Source of the DNA: Rhynchonema sp. JSB1_4
Taxonomy: Eukaryota; Nematoda; Chromadorea; Monhysterida; Xyalidae
Direction of reading: 5' to 3'
Assembly: GCA_030248065.1 (NCBI GenBank)
Contig: JASAMV010000360.1
Coordinates: 1-64,000 of the forward strand
DNA length: 64,000 nt
Positions 48,196 to 62,022 of the stretch are shown one piece after another. Made by a program: the position numbers and the translations under genes. Numbering within the stretch: position 1 is the stretch's first letter; the number at the start of each line of letters is the position of its first letter. A model generated the notes under the pieces. That model did no database searches and had not been told where the DNA came from. It saw only the letters and a list, made by a program, of their open reading frames with translations.

Positions 48196-51100
48196 TCACT
48201 TTCTTATTGTATTATTATGTAAATTGAAATCATAAGATAAATGGCTGGTTGCAAACAGGCGGTTATGCGACGACGTTGGTGACAGTTTATTGCCTAGTCG
48301 TATACGTAATAGGTTTAGTAGCCACGGCCGCTGAGAAAACAGTGATCATAAAGCTAGCAGCTGCAATGGAGCCAATTCATGAAACAGATGCACGTAATGC
48401 CTTACAATGGTAAGGAAATCATGCAAGTTGTTCTTGATAGCGCTGATGAGACCATGTAACGACAGAATACGCCCACAGGCACGTCACGTGTACAAAAAGG
48501 TTCTTAGCTGAAGTCTTTGAGGACAACGCGCAGCTTAATCAACATTTAGATGAAATTACACTGGCCGAAACAAAAACTAGGCCACGCTTGAATAACTATA
48601 GCAATTCAAATGTAAAGGGCTGGTGCATGTAATTTTGTACTTGACAAACTGAACCATCATAACTTTCAACCAAAGAAGTAAGCTAATGTGTGGAGTACGG
48701 TAGCTTCACACCGGGAAAAAATATGCAACTCAATGTGCGATACGCATGCATAAGCATCGGTCTGTGCACTGCTCGGTTGACAGTTGGTTAAAGCAGGAAT
48801 ACATGCAGTATCTGCAAGTGGCGACCCGACAATAAAATTAATTGCCGTTAGTTTTCCAAGTGAGTGGGTTATCTTGAAAGCACCTTTGGGAGCAGGCTTG
48901 TCTGCCTCATATTGCGCTTACCGGATAAGGTAATCGCTGTGGCAAGGCAAGTACTGTAAGACATTGTTTGGCCCAGCTCATACGTGAGACAATAACGGCA
49001 CATACTTGGTCGGAGCGGGTCCACGGGCCAAATTCCAGTCCCAAGTTTTCGTTAACTATGCAGACTGGCCTTCCCAACTAGTCCCGGTGCATACACGTGG
49101 TCATGCACAGCTAACAACAAGTACACGTCCTAATGTGTGCCCATTTATTTTACCGGGCGACCGTGAGTGTGCGCTCCTGAGCGGCTATTTTGACACCCCA
49201 GTTGCGGACGATTTGTGCTAAACAACCGCATACACCAAGTGCACACCGACACTGATCCCGTTATCAGAGACACAAAGAAGCAGAGACGCGCGTGCGCTTA
49301 TTGACGCGGACCTATGCACGTGTACTTGAAATTACAACGTACATGGCTTGTGTCTAGCAGTAGACATGCAAAGCAAGGATCAAGCAAGGTACGCATCCAG
49401 AAGCAAGTTCGAATCGGAGATGCTCGAGGTCACCATAACTGTGAGAGCTTCAGAAACTGAAAATCGGTGTACTGCCTATTCAGCAAGGAACACGCTGTGG
49501 GTACGGATATCAAAATAATTGAGTTCGAAGAGGTCATTTCGATCAGCAGCTTATGCTGTGCAACATCATTTTCGAGTTCGTTGAACGCAGGGTGCAAAAA
49601 AGCAACGTTAGCCATAAATCACCTTCAATGGACACACCACCACAAGCCGTGTTTGTGTTTATGGGACGTACTTTTTATGGCGGAAAGCTTTCAAGTGTGT
49701 CCTTATATGTGCTCGCACACGACGACATGTGTTCGAAACATTGTTAAGGTACAAATAGACCGCCAGACACCGCCTGGCCGCAGCAATAAAGAACGCGCAT
49801 CAGTTTTAGCGAACATGTCGGATTGTGCGATGCCGTGAATGTGATGTCCCTGCCCTGCTGTGGTACAAAAGAAGATAAAGCGTTTAGGGATCTCCGGACC
49901 ACGCGTACTATGCGTCGGTAACCTCAAAAATATGTTATGCACGAGCTGCTAACATCACCTTAGTTCGGTAAACGGCTTAATTCTTGGTTCCTTTACCGGG
50001 AGGTGTGTAAACAGTGCACTGGCGTTAGAATAACATCGACAACGTGGGCTTTCAGCCAATGCATTCTGTGTTGGCTCCGGCGCACGTGTGCTGTTCAATA
50101 CAGTTCTAAAGAAGCTGTAAAATATGATTAAATGCCTACAGGTGGACGCTTTGGTACATGGTGCCACAGCTGTATCATGTGTGCGTTGGATGGATTAAAC
50201 TGAGTAGTTTGTAGCGCATATGTAGAGGGTCTCAATCAGTCATTTGCTCCTAAGCATTGTATACTGTATATACCAAAGGTGTATGGAGTATGAATATGGC
50301 CGTATACAATGTGCACAACAGCACGGACAGGCACGCCATTTTCATATAATTCATTATCATCGAACCCCAAGGTGGACCGGACAGAAGCAGCAGGTAGCAC
50401 CGGCAAATATGGCAAGCAGACATGGAAACAATAATGAAAAGATGCCACGCGGCGCGCGAACTAATCATTCAGCCGGCCGGTGTTAGCAAGGTGTGTGCCA
50501 TGCTGCATGATCCATGTTTGTGTATCTGAGTTCATTACGGTAACAAGGTGTAGGTAACGTAATAACATGAAAAGGGGTAAAAAAGAACAACTACGCACAG
50601 TAATCCTGAGTCACCAGCAGTCCCGTGATTTCAACTAACCAAGGCTGGCTACCTATGCGTATACGAATGCTCTAATGCATGCGGACTGGCCCACAAAGTC
50701 CGAGCTGAACGTGGCTAACCTTGCGAACCTAATATCGAATTTGAACTACCCCATAGGTACGAGGAGTTGGCAATTGCAGTGGCGACGTACCTATAGGTAT
50801 ACGGACGCGAAGATGCCACAGCGCGCTTAGCCTGACTGAGCCACAATGAAATTGAATCAAGCTGCTTCGTTAAGGTGCGCGTCGGGAACCTGCCTGCCAC
50901 TAGTCACCCTGCAGCCGCCGACGACCCAACTAACGAACCTAGGCGCTCATGCTCTGCACCTCCTGAGAATTCGACGCGGTAAGGTACAGGCGCAATCATC
51001 CGATTATTATACTGTATATGACATTCGAAGGCTCACAAATGAACGTGATACACCGTGTGTTCATGTGTATAGGCTTGATGATGATAACCTCATCAAAAAG

Positions 51101-54100
51101 TAAAATCATCACAAACTGTGTGGAACTGAAATTTTGGCGAGACCAGCTAGTGTTGTCATTTTTAGGAACGCGACAAGAATTACTACTTGGTTTCATAAGC
51201 TAGTAACTATAATTTGACTTATCGCCAATTGACAGGTGAAACGCAGCACGTCATTTTGCAAAATTAAAAAAAATGCTGTTTCGACAGTAAGTAGGAAGGT
51301 TAAATCTGTTAAATAATTGTCACAAACTTCACTAGTCCCAGATTGTGGTGACCGTCCGACAGCAGAGCACGAACTGGTGGCAAAGGTCAACTAGTATCAT
51401 GATTTGCGGTTTTGGGAAGAACCAACGGTGTCTTACGGTGGTGGCTGGCCATAAACTGGTGCCGTAAACATGAAAGGCCCGGTGGCTTCGGGTGATTAAC
51501 GTGCTATTGTTGTTATGGGGGTGCAGAGGAAGCGATGTGTTTGGAAGACACCACCACGGGAAGACGTAACGAGCGTGTTGCGTGCCGCGCGCGCTAATCA
51601 ACCGGCTGTCACACCACGACACCACACTTGAGACACAAATGGACCTACACGTGTCGTGCTGACTCGTAAGCCTTCTGACATCATGTGACCCTGATTTTAG
51701 TGTCACGGGTCAGCTCAAGAGGCCAACTAACCCAAACTTTGGTTGGCACCGACCGACAGTAACCTCTGCCGAGTATTGTCCACAAACGGATGTCGGTTAT
51801 AAATTTCGGCCCACACACGGCACAGGCAAGCCGACGACCAGCCAACCGTGCTGCATCTTTTACGGTGTGCGCTTGCTCAATTATTAAACGTATTGTATTG
51901 AGCACCGTTGTTATGTGAATTGATGCGCTGATGGTCGCACCGGAAGTCAGTCAGCCTCCCGATTCTTGCAGCCTGGCTGTGCATACGAACAATAAAGCGC
52001 CGTTAGACATGCGAACTTACTTTCCTGTGTGCGCGCGCTTTTATGGTCAACATCAGCTAATGACCACCGGTGGCACCAGGCATTAGTCACGAGGTGGAAT
52101 CGCAAATGAATCGTATGACCTGTGCGTGCATTGCACATTTCGAAATTACATACATACAGTAGGATCATACACAAAAGATGGCTCACGCAATCTAAATCTT
52201 GTGACGTACTTTTTCTGGCCCAATTGACTGTGCTACATACACATAGGCATTGCAAGGTACAGCAAATCTGCAAGTTCTACCGGTCGTTAGATGTGGGCCG
52301 AAATCCAGTCTCGGTGCTGATCAGACCCGACATCGCAGCAGTAGCAACAAGTAATGAGGCACAAAGACAACGGCTAAAAGCACAATCTGTACCAACATGT
52401 GGTTCGTGCGCATCTGAAGGTGTACCTTTGTAATGCGTATGTACCTATATGTATGCACTACGCACGTACACCTCTGCGCGCATGTGTACACGGAAATTAA
52501 ATCAGTTTTGGGTTCATCAACGTGCCAGCGCCCCACCTTGACGAGTGCATGCCACTCGACTCAAGTCCGACTACTGGCCCAGTCAGTCAGACAAGTTCAG
52601 TATTAGGTGTGCACCTACAGTATATGGGTATACATGCACAACAATATTGTGTGTACCAGTGTAGGTATGCACACACGTACCAACCCACCTAATCCACGTG
52701 TACCTACCGGTACTGGTACCGTTATCGTGGCTTTAATTGAAGCGTAGAGAACCCCACCGTATACCTCTTGTATATACGTATGTACACCACTGTGGAAGAG
52801 CACGCACGTGTACGGCATGGCACCTTACACAACCACGGTTCATGATGAAGCTCTTGCACATCTGAGGTATATATACCTATGTACCTATACCTACAGTGTG
52901 TATCGGCAGTAGTTCATCCTTTCAGTATGCCAGCAAAGGTGCGCCACGTATACATATGTACAGTCAGTATATGACGTGACTACTAACTCTCAAGTCGCTT
53001 CGTCTAAAAGGCTAGTCATTTGTGGAATTGTAGGTAGGCACACAGTCCGTTGGTGCATACTAAAGGTAAGTACACGTGTATACCTTAGGTACACCTATGT
53101 GACGTACCATGCCTCGAAACTTGTAGAGCTCCCGCTAACAGGGACGCAAGCTTGTGTGTTCAATGCAAATGTGCGTACCTTGCATTGTACATACACATGT
53201 GCATCATGTATAAAATGAGATGACTGCTGCATAGGTGCGCAAGCACTCAAATGAATGTCTCAAAAGGTACATGGTTGTGATCGAGCTGCGGTGCGGAAGC
53301 TCAGCAATTGTGCTCGTGTGCCATAGCTGCTTACTCGCACCTTGACCATGACATTTTGCCAAACATGAACCCTCAATCGAACTGCAGCCTCTTGTTGTTG
53401 TTAGCTACAGAATCGATACCTGTGCGACAGCGAAATGCCGGTGGCACACGCATACCTATGTATGCGCAGCAACAGGTTACTGCCGGAAAGAAAAGAACCG
53501 CACGTCCATTTGCTAATACCTAAGTCGGCAAACATGTATGTGACTGCTAGTTCACCTTAAGCCGTCCTGCTTACATACGGTAAGTGCATGTAAATACGTT
53601 ATGTACCAAGGTATGTACACTAATGCCGTTACTGTATGTACATAGAAGCTGGTACACAAGCACATTGCACGGTTGTACCGGTTGTTTGTTTGACTGTTAA
53701 ATGAGCCACGCGCTGCACCTGAGCCGTATCATGCACGGCACAGGCATAGACGACGGCAATTTACGCTTATCGAATTGCCCCTGAGCCTTTGACCACAAAG
53801 CACGTTACCTAAATGAAACTGACAGAAATGGAAAAGTAATCAAACTCGGCGTCCGCCATGTTCACACATAGGTATACCAACCGTAATTAAGGCTGACCAA
53901 CAGATTGAGAAAAAAGAAGCACACTGGGGGCGCGTGAAAACTGTGTATCCAGTGTCCACGCATGCTGAAATGCAGCAGCCAATCATAATGTGCGCAGGTG
54001 TGCTACAGTAATCTTCCTGTGCTCGTGCTCAGGCTACGGATGAGCGTAGCACGTTGAAATTTACCACCATGAAAATCTAATGTCGCGCCACACAGCTCAA

Positions 54101-57100
54101 AACGAATGACGCATCGGTCTTGTGCTGTGAAGGAGCATGAGTCAGATCCAGATCACACATACTGTACGTTTCAAAACTAACTCTATTTTACACCAATGAC
54201 ATCAAAGGATCTGCGACAAGTTTGTGAATGTATGGACATTGCTGTCGTTCACGTTCACTATTTTCCGGTGATCACCAAATGGGTGGACTGCATTTTTGAC
54301 ACATGAATTACGGTAATGGTGGTTCAAATCAAAATAAATATGCAGTGTGTTTTAGTTCATTGCACTGTTGACAAAACTGTGTACACGGTGCGCATAATGT
54401 GCACACCGGTCTGACGGACACAAAGATCTATTAGGTGTTTTAACGATTTTGATCAATCCATCTTTCCTCAGATGCGCTTCATCACATGGGGACAGATGTG
54501 CAAAACAAAGATATCACACAAAGATATGCACATACGGGTAAGCGCATTGTCTACCGTGGGGACGTATACACCATGCTATCAACGCGCAATTTCCATAATT
54601 CCAACAATTTAGTGCCTACCGGTTGTGGTGGGTGTCCATTTATAAAATTCGTATCATCCCAAGCAAGCGCGGCGGCGCGTTCGATATTGAGACGTATTAT
54701 GAAATAAGACGGGACATTAAGCGCAAAGGTTTAGTCGCTCTCTACGAGGTACACACCGTTGCTGCGGTCAACCTTCAGTTGGCAGACTCTGCAATTCGAT
54801 TTTGTCATGTTTGTCTCTGCTGGTCGAATTGCACTTGACGCGGCGAATGAGACAAGCAAGTGTCCAGTCACGGAGCCAGATGGCCTGAGATGATTCGAAA
54901 AGCTGCCGTGCGCCTCTAAACGGCAGCACGACAGGATGAACGCGCTCTGGTGTGACGGTAATTTTTCAAACTGATAACAAATATACACCAATATGCATAA
55001 AGGCCAGGGGCTTAGCGGTTGCTTCGCTTAGTTAGCATTAGTAAATGGTAGCCGTATTCTCGAGCGCACTGGCAAAGGAGGAGTTTTCAACCAAATCAGA
55101 GCCAAACAATGGCCAACCTGCAATGTGCGACAAGCGTCTGATTAAGTTGCACATGTGCAAGAAGAAATGCCAGAATCAGAATTACAGAATAACATGATTC
55201 GGGTGCTGACACGCATATTCGCACGCTTGCGTGTCACTCCATGTATTTTCCGAGAATACTGGTGGCGAATGTGTCTTCCTTGACTAAATGATGGGTCGGC
55301 CATGACACACAGCGACGGTGTCAGTGGTGCTACTGCCTGTCTCACCTATATGACACCTATGGGATTAAGCTGACCGTCCGGCTTTGTGTGAGTCGTCAGA
55401 TATGCAAGCCGCCACAAACAAACAAGTGCACATTCCCAGCACCCAAAACCGTGTCAAAACAGTGCGCCTCGAGATCCTGGCCTGAGAAGCACATTGCAGG
55501 TGGATTTATGGATGCGACTGTTCCTTAGCGCATGTTTTATGAGCATATCCGAACACAAAGTACTGTACGAAGCTGAAACTGGCAAATGAAAGATCGTTGA
55601 ATTGGCCAAAGTGGTATGGGACGTTCTGCACAGGAGGCCTCTAAGCGGTACAGCTTGATCAGCAGGATATCTACCTCTAGACTTCCGTAACAAAGTGGTA
55701 TCCGGACACCGGGGAAAAGATAAACCTGGTAACCAGGCGCAAACACTGCGCTCCAGCAGCGCGGCAAAACTCTTTGTCGTGAGGTTCGCTCACATCCTGA
55801 ACCATGCCCGTTTGATACCTTGGCCGCATTTTGGTGGGATTTGTACCTTGAGATCGAGTGGTTCCGGCAGGAAACCAAAATAAGAACAACTGCCCGTAAA
55901 GCAGCAGCAGCGGATGATAAACGCAAACATTTTATGAGCGGCGCATTGGGGCATGATTCGGATATAAACTCATTTTCAGGCTACAACATGAGCTTGCCTA
56001 CCTGGTACGGTAGAGAGACATTAAGCCAAGGTGGATGCAGTCTTGCAGACAAATGTCCTCAGACAAGAAGTCATAAAAAGCCTGCTTTCTTGGGGCAGCA
56101 CGCGGGCATATGGCAGGCGTCGATATTGCGCTAGGGTTGCGCGCAATAAGCAATTAAAATTGGCCTGACCTGTTTGTTGTTGTGGTATGCGTGTATATAT
56201 ACAGTAGGTACTAGGTACACCTGATGTATGGGAAGCTGAAGATACTGTGTAATTAAAGGTTTACGAATGTAGATGGATCATGCACATGTGCAAGGAGAAG
56301 CATCGATACGTCTTATTCCCAGACGTCGTATCCAAATTGGGCCATAATTTGCAACACCAACCAACAGCAGTGGCAGATGTGTGGCGCAAAATGCAACAAC
56401 ACGCCGCACAACAATAACACAATTGAAATGAGGTAAACATGAATAAGGTGATTATTGGGTGGGGCCGAGCTGATTAGGGGGAACGACATTCGACACATTA
56501 CATTCTGTGTGCAATCTTATGCATGACCCAGTCAGATGTGGAGCACCCGAGAGTGGTCCTCACAGCTCATGGTGTATAAAATTAAGCTACGACTCTGACA
56601 CCATTATAACCAAAATGACGTGTAGGTAAGAAGGCGTCACTCAGGCTACCATTAATTGTCTAATTTACCAGCAGCAATATCCGGATATCCGAAACATGCG
56701 TATCTCGCCCAGGTTATGCATGATGCTAGCCGCTAAGGACTACCGTATACCTTTGGAGTCATTATTGGGCCGATTGTAACGCGTGACTGCTTGCACCTTG
56801 CACACATCAAGCATGCAGTGATACTAGGTATAGTTTGATGGATTGCTAGTGGTTAAAGTCAGCGCGTTTTTACGCCTGAATGGGTCAAATAAACGATATG
56901 CTATGGGCGAGCTTAATCAGATTATGACGCCTGTTTATGGCCAGGTGTACGGTAGGTGCGCGCATCCATATCTAAGTAGGTGTACGAACACGGGGACAGA
57001 TGGCTTGCCCATCCTCGTTGTTATTCTCATCATGATGTCCTGCTGCAAATCATCATTTATTTTGACAAACTGAGACCTATACGTACATGCATGAGACAAG

Positions 57101-60100
57101 TCACGCATCTGTACATGCTCGCTTAGGCACAGATATGGGCTCGCAGGTGTCCGTGAGTTAGCGCGCGACACGCTCGGGTCATGAACTGTAGCACTATTCA
57201 TGTGACAGGTTTATACATGAAACGGAGTGGGACGCGCGTCACTTTAGTGGCGCGCGTAATTTTTCAATTATGTATAGAAAAACCACAAACACCATCGTGG
57301 CACGACATCAACAATGCAAAAAACGGAGTCCATTTAGGCACCTTATGGTTTCGGATTTTGGTGTGAATGCGCTGTTCTTGATGAGAAAAGGGTGATGCCA
57401 CGCAGCGGGCGGTATGAGGACAAAAGAACAAAGACCAAGAAACAAACTCGCACTTATTGTTGAAGAAAATGAGACAGGACGAAGGACAAAGCGTGTGTGG
57501 GCAGGTGGTCAAACGCCCCATTCAGCAGATTACAGTGTTACAGTGAGGCGATGATGATTGTATACTGCTGTGTGGTTTGATGTTTGGCGTTTGCATGTGT
57601 TTGTACGTGTATCAATGCAGGCCATCTAAGGTGAGGCAATGCCATCTGTGATCGAGACACCTCATTGCCCAAATTTCAATACCTCTTTGCTGATCTGATC
57701 AACAATAACCGATACAATACTGATTGGACATCGTGACTTCACACAAAGCTGTAACCGACAAAGAATACACACATGCTCCTGACGACCACTAGCCCATGGC
57801 ACGACCGATTATCATTGGTCAAAATCTACATTAGAGTTCACAAACAGACAGAAACATAGATCGATCAAGCCGCGGGAGGTTCACCACGATTGCCGTTACC
57901 ATATACTGTATGTTGTATAATCATACCACCGAATGGCTGCTGATGTAATGTATCGATCCTATCACAAGTAAGCGCATTACGGGCAGACAGGTAAAGGTGT
58001 GTGTATAGGACTGTATGTATCTCTAACAGGGTTTGATGGATTAAACGCATTGTCTGAAACCTGAGTCACGGCAGGCACCGCAGCGATACATTCCACACTC
58101 TTATGTGTAACAGGTTGGATTGTTTATGGTTGTGGATAATTTTATGCAACGGTACATACAGTATATCTCAGTGGTGGATGACTGATATTACCTATGTATC
58201 TACATATGCTATACCTTATTCAAAGCTGCCGTGGTGTGACACGACTGAGACAAGATTGCTCTTCGCTTGAGTTGTTGAATGTTACATACTGTATGTTGTC
58301 TTATTTTCATTTTAGTCCAATGTGTGTGTAATCCAAGTCATGATGTTGGGGCGCTTACTATGCCACTCTTATCTCTTCCAGATTACCTATGGTTTCCATT
58401 TCACATACAATCTGTATTGATACAGACAACGTTGAGTTATGGAAAACAACCGCTTCGTGTATGTAACACACACCGTCGGCCAGGTATAACGGCAGCTAGT
58501 TATCGGTAAATGTAAACAGGCATGAAATAATGACGAACCATTTCGGTGCACTATTCTGATTCGTGTTTTGGATCTCGTGGACAAATAACCATACCTTTGC
58601 CTGGTAGATACCTAGACATCGGTCGGCATGTAGAAGTATGATAATGGAGTTAATTTTGTCAAGGTGAAAGGAGGTTGTTATTCACGATATTTATTAGATG
58701 GACGGCAACAATGAAGTTATGTACATCAACTTTGTAAGTATCAAAGGACACAAGATTACTGTAAGCAAGCACCATGCGTGCGCTGCTCTGCAAGTCCACA
58801 CATAAGGTCTTTCTCAAAGGGCGCCACCTATCTACATGCCACCAATGTACATAACGCATAGTTAATTTAGGCGTGAATTGTTTAAAAAATTGCTGAGTTA
58901 AGGACAGCTGGCATTTTGGCATGACGAAAACGTAAATTATGTAGTGAGAACAAATCTTCAACCCCAGATCAGACGAAAGGATTACTGTACACCGTCAATT
59001 TGGTTTTTGATCGAATTGTGCGTGCTTGAACCAGTTTCAAACGCCGTGTGACACCTATACATTTCTGCAATTCATTGCGCCGTGCACACACCGGTGTACG
59101 GTATTCCTTGAGGGATACCGTGTCATTTGTCAATTCGTGCGAGCACACACAGCCACCCAACAAAAATTAAATCACGCGCGCTGGTCAAAACCCACCGTGA
59201 GCCACTTGGGGACTTTCGCGCACGACGATGCGCTGCTGGTCCGGCTATGAAGCCGTGTCTATACGTTTGTGACAATCAAAATTCATGACAGCCGCAGTCA
59301 TATCACAGCCCCTGTACACCTACATATATGTATAGTACACCTTCGACCCCTGTCAGACGTGAACTGAAGGAACTAATTTACCGGTGGCGTAAATGTGTCC
59401 GGGACCAGGACACCGTGGGGCAGCTTTCGGACTACGTCTTTGGTGGCTGTCAAGGATGGTCCAATACAAATGCCTGTCACATGTCCTGACCTTGTAATGC
59501 CCATGCCTATAACAGTGGGATTCTTAGCGGGCGAATGTTTGTACTAAGATATCATAGAATCGCTTGAACGTCGTGCTTCGTTGCTGCCGTCTTTCGTTTT
59601 GGTGGTGGTCATCGGACCACCTCAACGTTCAACATATCATACGGCGCAAGTGAACCTGCCCCCAAAAGTAATCGGCCGATAGGTACCTAGGGACCGAACG
59701 TTTGTTTCTGACGTCGGCTTAAACGCAAAATAACTAAGAAATTGCAGAAAAAACTGACAATCGCTGCCGAACCGGCATCCTGTATTGCGCGCCGGTTAAT
59801 TTATAAACATGGGGAAAAGTGGTGGGCACCAAAGTTTCGCTCCAGGAAAATGGAATCAGAAATTGGCTTCGTTCGCTTTTTGACGGATCTTACCGCTTTT
59901 TGGGATGCAAATTGCAAGTTGATTGATGCGTCCGACAGCCGGCCAGGAGCACCTATACATTCCGTTGACCTCACATGCAAACACGGTTGGTAGGTGGTCA
60001 GCTTGGAAGCAGCACCGTACTTTTTGTTGGAGTTTGGAAACTAAAAACTTATTTGCAAAAAAGTTTATCGCAAGTCACTTACACGCAATGACTAAATTCG

Positions 60101-60432
60101 AAAAAGTACGACTGATCATGGGTACACTCAAGACCATCCCAGTATCCATCAAAAAAGCAAGTAAACCAGACTTTGTATAAGACAATGAGCTAAAACAACC
60201 AAAAAGGTGCTATTCCATGTACCATATGAGCTCACACAAGGCGAGACTTGTTCATAAAATACACAACACTATCAGCAAAAGGAAAGTCGTTCTTTGGTCT
60301 TCGTCAACACGGTACAAACCTGATGAAAACCAATAACATGAATTATGCAAACAACCATGTCAAATATACATACATGTGCACGTCAAGTAAATGTTGCAAT
60401 TGCAAATAAACGCTTGGCACATTGATTTAACA

Positions 60433-60442
60433 TTTATTTATT
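60433..60442 (-). promoter_or_regulatory. Probable polyadenylation signal of the membrane-protein gene
   Basis: On the minus strand the sequence reads AATAAATAAA, two overlapping canonical AATAAA hexamers, about 320 nt past the stop codon at 60760-60762. Position and orientation fit the 3' end of that gene; inferred from motif only. Confidence 0.4.
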
Positions 60443-60759
60443 GATTACATTATGAACCCTTGTGTAAATTCTGAAGCTGAATTCTCAGTTCAATTGATGG
60501 TGGTGAGGGAAGCATGAATAATCAAGCGTATTCTCAGATATTCATGGATAGCAGCTTTGTGTATCTGTCCAATGCAAACTACAAAATACCAGCAGTTTAA
60601 CTGAAAACAAGCCGTGAACGTAAATATTGTGTAATCTGCTCGTTTGTACTGTAGGTTGTACAAAGTTCGCCATCGCTTCTTATTTCACTTCACCTCAGTT
60701 TGTTTTTTTTATGAGAACAAAGACCAATCAAAACTAAAGTGTAGCAACTAAGCCACCCC

Positions 60760-61646
60760 TTATATGTAATTTCCGCGACGTCGGGTCTCTTCATCGATGT
60801 AGGCCCAGGCAGGTACATCTTCCGGTTTGCCCAATCGTCCGAATATAGGGTCGTCGACCTGGTTCATATGAACCACATCAGGATGGAACGCTCTGTAAAT
60901 TAGGTACTTGACGTGTCGGTTTTCGAATTTGATGTTTTAAGAATTTTGAATATCAAGACGTGGCCCTAACCGGTCAGCATCAAACCGTTGCCGGTATCGG
61001 TCTTTCGGGTCGGTCTTGCAGCACAAACATCCGGTGGGGCCGTCCTGTTGTTATGGATCATGAACTCATTGTTAAATGTAATGCCTCGAAGACAACAACA
61101 GTATCCATACCTCATCTTGTTGTCCACTTTCGCAACAGTAGTGATCATTGAAGTAACAATAGGCGATGCAACCGACGATCAACAGCGCCGCGATCAATAT
61201 CAACCACATGGTCAGTTGTTCCCATCTGAAAACAGCGTGTTTAAAATAAAAAAAATGGAGCGCATGGTTTAAACGTGTTGCATACAAAGGCCACAGCATT
61301 GGCACTATAAGTATGTCACGCACACGGCAGCCGTTGTGATGCCGGTGCCGCAACATGACGGGAATCCCTCGTTTTCACAACATCGCTCGTTAGGCTGACA
61401 CTTGTAGATGTTGGGCATGTAGGGCGGCTGCTCCTCGTCGATCTTGCACCAGATCGCCTCTTGCGGCGGCGACGGTGCTTTTGTGGCCACTTCAGCTAAA
61501 ATGCGTCGTTATCGACAATATGTGTTCAATGTGTTAACCAGGTATTAGCACTGTTTTTCTTGCGAGTTTTAGTCACAACGTCACTTACGAGCAGGCACCA
61601 TTGGTAGTGACACCATCACCGACAGCGCCACACACAACAATTCCAT
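60760..61646 (-). CDS. Unrecognised type I membrane protein with Cys-rich ectodomain
   Basis: Five minus-strand exons in phase (61646-61589, 61495-61324, 61225-61111, 61044-60971, 60892-60760) give 183 aa. Signal peptide MELLCVALSVMVSLPMVPA; short ectodomain with WC-x15-C-x5-CC-x7-CC (residues 35-68); one membrane helix at about 83-103; a cytoplasmic tail with juxtamembrane Cys pairs (HYCC at 105-108 and CLCC near 121-124) and a charged end (YIDEETRRRGNYI). The small Cys-paired ectodomain, single helix and membrane-proximal cysteines resemble the layout of WBP1/VOPP1 or Shisa-type adaptor proteins, but the tail lacks an obvious PPxY motif, and I do not claim membership. The juxtamembrane cysteines could be palmitoylated. 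A fold-back repeat begins about 380 bp upstream of its start. Confidence 0.8.
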
Positions 61647-62022
61647 GCTTGAAGTTTGGCTTTATTGATGGTGAACAGTCCTGGATCGGCAAATTTGATA
61701 CAGTACCAGAAACAGCAATAAATGCAGTCGAAGTCCAAGGTTCTAACGTCTGATCGAAACAATATGTTGGCACCATTGTTTATGAGCAGTGGTTGCGTAG
61801 CGACTCGTCTAAATAATCCCTCTCCTGCCATGTGCTGTGATCGCTTCCAGTGGACAGCATATAGCCATGTCATGAACCAGCACGAGGGACCAACTTTCAT
61901 AGATGCACATCTCGTTGGTTTGTTTTTATGTGCGTATTGATTACCTTGCACAGAATGGGCAGAAAGAAGGTCCCCTGCAGACGTGCAGTGCACAGTGCGC
62001 TGGACAACGTTAGCATTAAACA

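Larger units (their letters stand above)
42698..60432. other. Gene-poor region with no supported gene
   Basis: Apart from one MITE (46441-46799), a short tandem duplication and a CG run, I find no domain, no convincing exon chain and no RNA gene. The sequence is rich in TGTAC/GTACAT-like words and in AAGGTAC or AAGGTGC heptamers. Open frames are short and stop-ridden on all frames. It may be regulatory or simply decayed repeat sequence; genes made of very small exons could be missed. Confidence 0.35.

Noticed and set aside
49385..49420. AAGTTCGAATCGGAG resembling a tRNA B box
   Set aside because: No matching A box, acceptor stem or cloverleaf could be folded around it.
55281..55345. TGACACCGTCGCTGTGTGT, also present in the granulin exon
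   Set aside because: Only about 19 bases match, with no flanking similarity and no cysteine pattern; probably chance or a trivial remnant.
59742..60180. Two overlapping open frames of about 84 codons, plus strand
   Set aside because: No recognisable domain, no clear splice partners, and the frames overlap in different registers.
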